The position numbers and the translations under genes were made by a program. Positions 59,820 through 64,000 of a stretch of DNA of 64,000 bases are shown one piece after another; position 1 is the first letter of the stretch, and each line of letters begins with the position of its first letter. The stretch covers positions 7,733,001 through 7,797,000 of the forward strand of contig NZ_ARVW01000001.1 of assembly GCF_000384315.1 (NCBI RefSeq), read 5' to 3'. Source of the stretch: Amycolatopsis nigrescens CSC17Ta-90. GTDB taxonomy: Bacteria > Actinomycetota > Actinomycetes > Mycobacteriales > Pseudonocardiaceae. The notes under the pieces were generated by a model that did not search any database, was not told where the DNA came from, and saw only the letters and a list, made by a program, of their open reading frames with translations.

Positions 59820-61787
59820 TCAGATCGTCACCAGTGGCCGGGTGCCGGGCAGTCGGACCATCCTGGTGGACAGGTAGCGGCGCCGGTCGGTGACCAGGAT
59901 CGAGGTGAGGGCGCCGACGAGGAGCCAGGCGGCCAGCTGGGCGATGCCGGTGGTGAGGCCGGCGCCGCCGGTGGCCGCGGCGCGGAGTGCGAGGACGGCG
60001 CCGTGCGTGGGGAGGTAGCCGGCGAGGGTGTACAGCGGGCCCGGCAGCGTCGAGACGACGCCGGTCGCACCGGCGAGGACGAGGACGGCCAGTGACGCGA
60101 GCCGTCCGGCCCGGCCGAAGATCGCGGTGGCGGCCTGGTTGAGCGCGACGAACGCGGACGCGGCCAGCAGCGCGATGAACAGGAACCCGATACTGCCCGC
60201 GACGCCCAGTTTCAGCACCGGGACGGCGATCGCGGTGATGGCGAGCGCGGCCATGGCGGCGGCCGTCGCGCCGGGAAGGGCAGCGCGGAGGATGATCCGC
60301 CAGGTCGGCTCGCGGGCGGTGAGCACGGCGTCGGGGACGGCTTTGGTGACGATGTAGGTGGCCAGCGCCAGCGCCCACAGGGCCAGTGCGGCGAACAGGG
60401 TGACGGCCAGGGTCCCGACCGGGGTGCTGTCGGTGCTCGCGGTGCTGGGGTCCGCGGCGACGGTCTTGAGGTGCGCGCGTTCGTCGTCGGTGTAGCTGGG
60501 CACTTGATCGCGGCCCTTGTCCAGCTCGGTGGCGAGTTGGTGGGCGCCGTCGTCGACCTTCTTGACGCCTTCGTCGAGCTGCCCGGATCCGGTGGCCAGC
60601 TTCCGCGCGCCGGTGTTGGCCTCCCGGATGCCGTCGTCGAGCCGACGTGCGCCATCGGCCGCGGTCGCGATTCCCTCGGTGAGGGTGGCGGACTTGCCGG
60701 CGAGCTGGGCGTTGCCGTCGGCGACCTGGCGGGCGCCGGACGCGAGGGTCTGGATGGAGTCGCGGGCCTTGACGGCGTTGGCGCGGACGCCCGCCTTCGC
60801 GTCGTCGAACTTCTGCGCGTCGGTGCTGAACACGTCCGCGGCCCGGCGGAGGTCGCGGCAGAAGGAGTCTGAGCCGCCCTTCGCGGCGCAGTCGTCGGCG
60901 AGGCGGCGGAACTGCCCGGCGGAGTCCTTCGCCGAGGGCAGGGCGTCGATCGCGGCGATGATCCGGTCGGCCAGTGGCACCACGATGGCGGCGAGTTGCT
61001 CGTTGCCATCCGCGACCTGGCCGGCGCCGTTGGCCAGCTGGTGGGTGAGGGCGGGCAGTTGCGCGGTGTCGCGTTCGGCCTGGCTGAGCCCGGTGGACAG
61101 CTTGCCGGAGCCCTCGGCGAGTTGGCCCGTTCCGTCGGCGAGTTGGCCGGCTCCGGCCGCGAGTTGGCCAGCCGCGGTGGACAGTTCCGCGGTGCCGCCG
61201 GCGAGTTGGGCGGCGCCGTCCGCGGCCTGGTTGGTCTGTTCGTGGATGGTGGTGAAGCCGACGTAGATGTTGTCCAGATAGGTCTGCACGACCTGCTGGT
61301 TGAGGGTGCGCTGGGTGGCTTGGGCGACCAGATCGGCGAGGCGGGGATCGGTGACCCCGGTGGCGGCTGAGGTCTGCACCTGCAGCTGGGCCTGGCGTGC
61401 ATCGAGGGGTTCGCCGGTGGCGGCCGAGGTGGCGCGGGCGGAGAAGTCCTGGGGGATGGTCACGGTGGCGGCGTAGGTGCCGTCGGCGATGCCCGCGGCG
61501 GCGTCGTCGGCGTCGGTGAGGACCCAGGTGTAGGCGGAATCCTCGCTGTGCGTGAGGTCGCCGGCGAGCTGACGGCCGAGCGGGATGGTCTGGCCGTTGA
61601 CCTTGACCGGTTCGTCGTTGTTGACCACGGCGGCCTCGGCGGTGCCGTGGTTGCTATCCGGTGTCCAGAACGCCCAGGTGAGCAGGCCCATCACGATCAG
61701 CGGGACGGCGATCAGGCCGGTCCAGGTGCGCCAGGTCAGCGGTCCGGAGGCCATGGCGCGGGCGGAGTCGGCGAAGGGCTTGAGCAT
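59820..61787 (-). CDS. YhgE/Pip-type membrane protein
   Basis: This 655-residue protein has one N-terminal membrane helix (about 22-42) and a large extracytoplasmic domain with many QLAxGxxQLAxG repeats (about 190-420), which form a long coiled-coil-like stalk. Five helices follow in the C-terminal 200 residues. This is the YhgE/Pip (phage infection protein) and ABC-2-like permease architecture. ATG 61787 shares one base with the TGA of the MMPL gene (TGATG), so the two are translated together. It probably assists export of a lipid or similar compound. Confidence 0.88.
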   Translation of the reverse strand: MLKPFADSARAMASGPLTWRTWTGLIAVPLIVMGLLTWAFWTPDSNHGTAEAAVVNNDEPVKVNGQTIPLGRQLAGDLTHSEDSAYTWVLTDADDAAAGIADGTYAATVTIPQDFSARATSAATGEPLDARQAQLQVQTSAATGVTDPRLADLVAQATQRTLNQQVVQTYLDNIYVGFTTIHEQTNQAADGAAQLAGGTAELSTAAGQLAAGAGQLADGTGQLAEGSGKLSTGLSQAERDTAQLPALTHQLANGAGQVADGNEQLAAIVVPLADRIIAAIDALPSAKDSAGQFRRLADDCAAKGGSDSFCRDLRRAADVFSTDAQKFDDAKAGVRANAVKARDSIQTLASGARQVADGNAQLAGKSATLTEGIATAADGARRLDDGIREANTGARKLATGSGQLDEGVKKVDDGAHQLATELDKGRDQVPSYTDDERAHLKTVAADPSTASTDSTPVGTLAVTLFAALALWALALATYIVTKAVPDAVLTAREPTWRIILRAALPGATAAAMAALAITAIAVPVLKLGVAGSIGFLFIALLAASAFVALNQAATAIFGRAGRLASLAVLVLAGATGVVSTLPGPLYTLAGYLPTHGAVLALRAAATGGAGLTTGIAQLAAWLLVGALTSILVTDRRRYLSTRMVRLPGTRPLVTI

Positions 61788-64000
61788 CAGGAGACCTCGG
61801 CTGGCTGGGCGGTGAGGGGGTGCCGGCGGGTCGCGCCGGCTGGCACCAGATCCCGGATGCGCTCGGGATCCTGGCAGGTCAGCACGAACGACGCGGGCCC
61901 AGCCGAGCGGGTACGGCGCTCGGCGAGCAGTGCGCGCAACTGGTCGCGGCTGTCGGGGCGGAGGACGAGGTCCACGTCGTCGACGAAGACAAGTTCGGCG
62001 TCGCTGTCGAGGGCGGCGGCGATCTGCTGAGCGGCGTGCGGTGTGTCGCGGCAGGGGACGACGGCGACGTCGCGGCGCAGGGCGTGGGTGTGCTGGGGCA
62101 GCACGCGCCCGAGGACCTTGAGGTCGCCGGTGAACTTGGTGACCCGGCCGGCGAGGGTGTACAGCAAGGCGGTCTTGCCGCAGGCGCCCGCGCCGTGCAG
62201 CACCAGGACGCCGCCGCGGGGGAGATGGAGGTCGACGCCGGCGTAGACCGGGCGGCCGCGGTCGTCGTCCAGCCGCACGGCGTGTGCGCTGACGGCTTCG
62301 TCGCTGCCGGGTGCCGGCCAGTCGGCGAGCCGCAGCTCGTGCACCAGGGCGTCGCCTTCGGCATCGAACACCGGCAGCACCCGGTCCAGTTTCGGGGGCA
62401 GGCCCCAGGCGCGGCGGCCAAGCAGGGCCAGTACCGCGGGCACCAGGGTCATCCGGACGATGAAGGCGTCGATGAACACCCCGACCGCGAGGCTGAACGC
62501 GATCGGCTTGATGGTGGCGCTGCCTTCCGGGACAAACGCCGCGAAGACCGCGAACATGATCACCGCGGCGGCGACCACCACCCGGGAGGCGGAGACGAAC
62601 CCGGACTCGATGGCGTGGTGCGGGTCGCCGTGGTGCACGAAGTCTTCACGGATGCGCGAGACCAGGAACACCTCGTAGTCCATGGCGAGTCCGAAAAGGA
62701 CACCCATCAGGATGATCGGCAGGAAGCTGATCACGCTGCCGGTGTGCGTCACGTTCAGCGCCTCGGCGAGATGCCCTTGCACGAACACGAAAGACGTCGC
62801 GCCGAAGGCGGCGGCCACCGAGAGCAGATAGCCGACGGTGGCCTTGATCGGCACCCAGATGGAGCGGAACACCATCGCCAGCAGGATCAGCGAGAGCCCG
62901 ACGACCAGTATCCCGAACGGGAGCAGGGCGCCGCCGAGCTGCGCGGACACGTCGATGCCGACCGCGGTGATGCCGGTGACCGCGGTCCGCGTGCCGTACG
63001 CGTCGAGGAAGTGTTGCTCCTGCCCGCGCAGCCGGGAAACGAGCTCGTCGGTCTGTGGCGAGTCCGGTGCGGTGGCCGGGATGACCTGGATGATCCCGGT
63101 GTCGCCCTTGGGGTTCGGGGTGGCCAGCGGTACCGAGGCGACGCCGGGGATCTCCCGCAGCTCGCCGGCGATCCGGTTCACCAGTCCGATCGGGTCGGTG
63201 CTGGTGATGATGTCCGCGGTGACGATCAGCGGCCCGTTGTAGCCGGCGCCGAAATGTTCGCTGATGGCCTCGTAGGTGTCGCGGGCGGGGCTGCCGTGTT
63301 CCTCGGTGCCGCTGTCGGGCAGTGCCAGCCTCAGGTCGGTGGCGGGGATCGCGCAGACCGCCAGCCCGGCGACCACGACCAGCACGGTGACCAGCGGCGC
63401 CCTGGTCGCGGTGCGGACCCACCAGCGCGCGATCGGCGGGCTCTGGCGGCGCCGCTTGCGCCGCGGTTTCCTGGTGCGCGGGCGTAACCGCTTGCCGGCG
63501 AAGGACATCAGCGCGGGCACGAGGGTGACGGCGATGCCGACCGCGAGCGCGACCGCGACCGCGGCGGCGATGCCCATGGTGGTCAGGAACGGGATACCGG
63601 CCACGGACAGGCCGAGCAGCGCGATGACGACGGTGAGGCCGGCGAAGATGACCGCCGAGCCCGCGGTGGCGGTGGCGCGGGCGATCGACTCCTCCACGTC
63701 CAGCCCTTCGCCGAGCTGGTCTCGGTGCCGTGAGAGCAGGAACAGCGCGTAGTCGATGCCGACCGCGAGCCCGATCATCACCGCCAGCATCGGCGCGGTG
63801 GACGAGATCGGGGTGACCAGGGTGGCGAGGAAGGTCAGCCCGGAGGCAACGCCGACCCCGAGGACGGCGGTGACCAGCGGCATGACCGCGGCGATCAGGG
63901 ACCGGAACATCAGCAGCAGCACCAGCAGGGCGATGGCGAGGCCGATGCCCTCGGTGGGGCTGAGCTTGGGCACGCGGTCGGACAGCGCGTCGCCGCCCGT
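61787..64000 (-). CDS. MMPL/RND transporter with C-terminal ATPase domain (partial)
   Basis: The window ends inside this gene; 737 residues remain and the N-terminus lies to the right of the window. The visible part has the second half of the first membrane domain, including YALFLLSRHRDQLGEGLDVE, then a periplasmic loop and a second set of six helices with MGVLFGLAMDYEVFLVSRIR. About 190 C-terminal residues look like an ABC-type ATPase, with Walker A LHGAGACGKTALLYTL and Walker B LVFVDDVDLVL, but no clear LSGGQ signature. MMPL proteins normally use proton flux, so the ATPase is notable. The last codon overlaps the YhgE-type start. Confidence 0.88.
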   Translation of the reverse strand, partial: TGGDALSDRVPKLSPTEGIGLAIALLVLLLMFRSLIAAVMPLVTAVLGVGVASGLTFLATLVTPISSTAPMLAVMIGLAVGIDYALFLLSRHRDQLGEGLDVEESIARATATAGSAVIFAGLTVVIALLGLSVAGIPFLTTMGIAAAVAVALAVGIAVTLVPALMSFAGKRLRPRTRKPRRKRRRQSPPIARWWVRTATRAPLVTVLVVVAGLAVCAIPATDLRLALPDSGTEEHGSPARDTYEAISEHFGAGYNGPLIVTADIITSTDPIGLVNRIAGELREIPGVASVPLATPNPKGDTGIIQVIPATAPDSPQTDELVSRLRGQEQHFLDAYGTRTAVTGITAVGIDVSAQLGGALLPFGILVVGLSLILLAMVFRSIWVPIKATVGYLLSVAAAFGATSFVFVQGHLAEALNVTHTGSVISFLPIILMGVLFGLAMDYEVFLVSRIREDFVHHGDPHHAIESGFVSASRVVVAAAVIMFAVFAAFVPEGSATIKPIAFSLAVGVFIDAFIVRMTLVPAVLALLGRRAWGLPPKLDRVLPVFDAEGDALVHELRLADWPAPGSDEAVSAHAVRLDDDRGRPVYAGVDLHLPRGGVLVLHGAGACGKTALLYTLAGRVTKFTGDLKVLGRVLPQHTHALRRDVAVVPCRDTPHAAQQIAAALDSDAELVFVDDVDLVLRPDSRDQLRALLAERRTRSAGPASFVLTCQDPERIRDLVPAGATRRHPLTAQPAEVS

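Overview
The window is high-GC DNA with the codon use and gene content of a filamentous actinobacterium, most likely a member of the Pseudonocardiaceae such as Amycolatopsis or a relative. Supporting signs are a WhiB-like protein, GAF-ANTAR and SARP-NB-ARC-TPR regulators, an SPW-repeat protein, a trans-membrane Ser/Thr kinase, many secreted proteases and an actinomycete-type integrative element. The genus is an inference from gene content.

Region 1 (1-20 kb) is chromosomal accessory DNA. An amidohydrolase-amidase-membrane protein operon lies divergent from a LacI-type regulator. A secreted protease group follows: an M28 aminopeptidase, an S1 protease, and a second M28 gene interrupted by one amber codon. 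Next come XRE, LuxR-like and NB-ARC/TPR regulators and a GAF-ANTAR regulator. Between them lie decayed remains of selD and an nrfD-like gene, which suggest a lost selenocysteine and formate dehydrogenase locus. Three regulator/enzyme pairs (LacI, TetR, ArsR) each have recognisable inverted-repeat operators in the shared intergenic DNA.

Region 2 (20-25.4 kb) holds mostly unrecognised genes: a putative HExxH zinc protein, a small membrane protein, a Cys-rich protein and five short secreted proteins in divergent groups, with lower GC than the flanks. Region 3 (25.4-38.6 kb) contains a SARP-type regulator and a TetR repressor that appear to share an operator, a GH78-like lipoprotein, a Ser/Thr kinase followed by two helical WXG100-like proteins, a subtilase with a strong terminator, and VOC and DinB proteins. 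It ends in truncated hydrolase genes.

Region 4 (about 39.3-56.65 kb) is an integrated, AICE-like mobile element bounded by a 21-bp repeat (20 of 21 identical). Its large serine recombinase gene ends inside tRNA-Leu(GAG). From the right end inwards it carries recombinase, a 54-aa ORF, an FtsK/TraB-like translocase broken by a 121-bp tandem duplication, a DUF2637 protein, a small membrane protein, WhiB, an excisionase-like protein and XRE regulators. Its left half holds cargo: an orphan DndB/DGQHR-like protein, a PIN-GIY-YIG nuclease fusion and a truncated Mrr-like nuclease. Remains of a second recombinase, a second DUF2637 gene and a duplicated two-gene Cys-motif cassette show that several related elements have accumulated here. 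Region 5 (56.9-64 kb) returns to chromosome: a MaoC/acyl-CoA dehydrogenase/CitE-like operon, then a YhgE/Pip-like membrane protein coupled to an MMPL transporter with a C-terminal ATPase domain, cut by the window edge.
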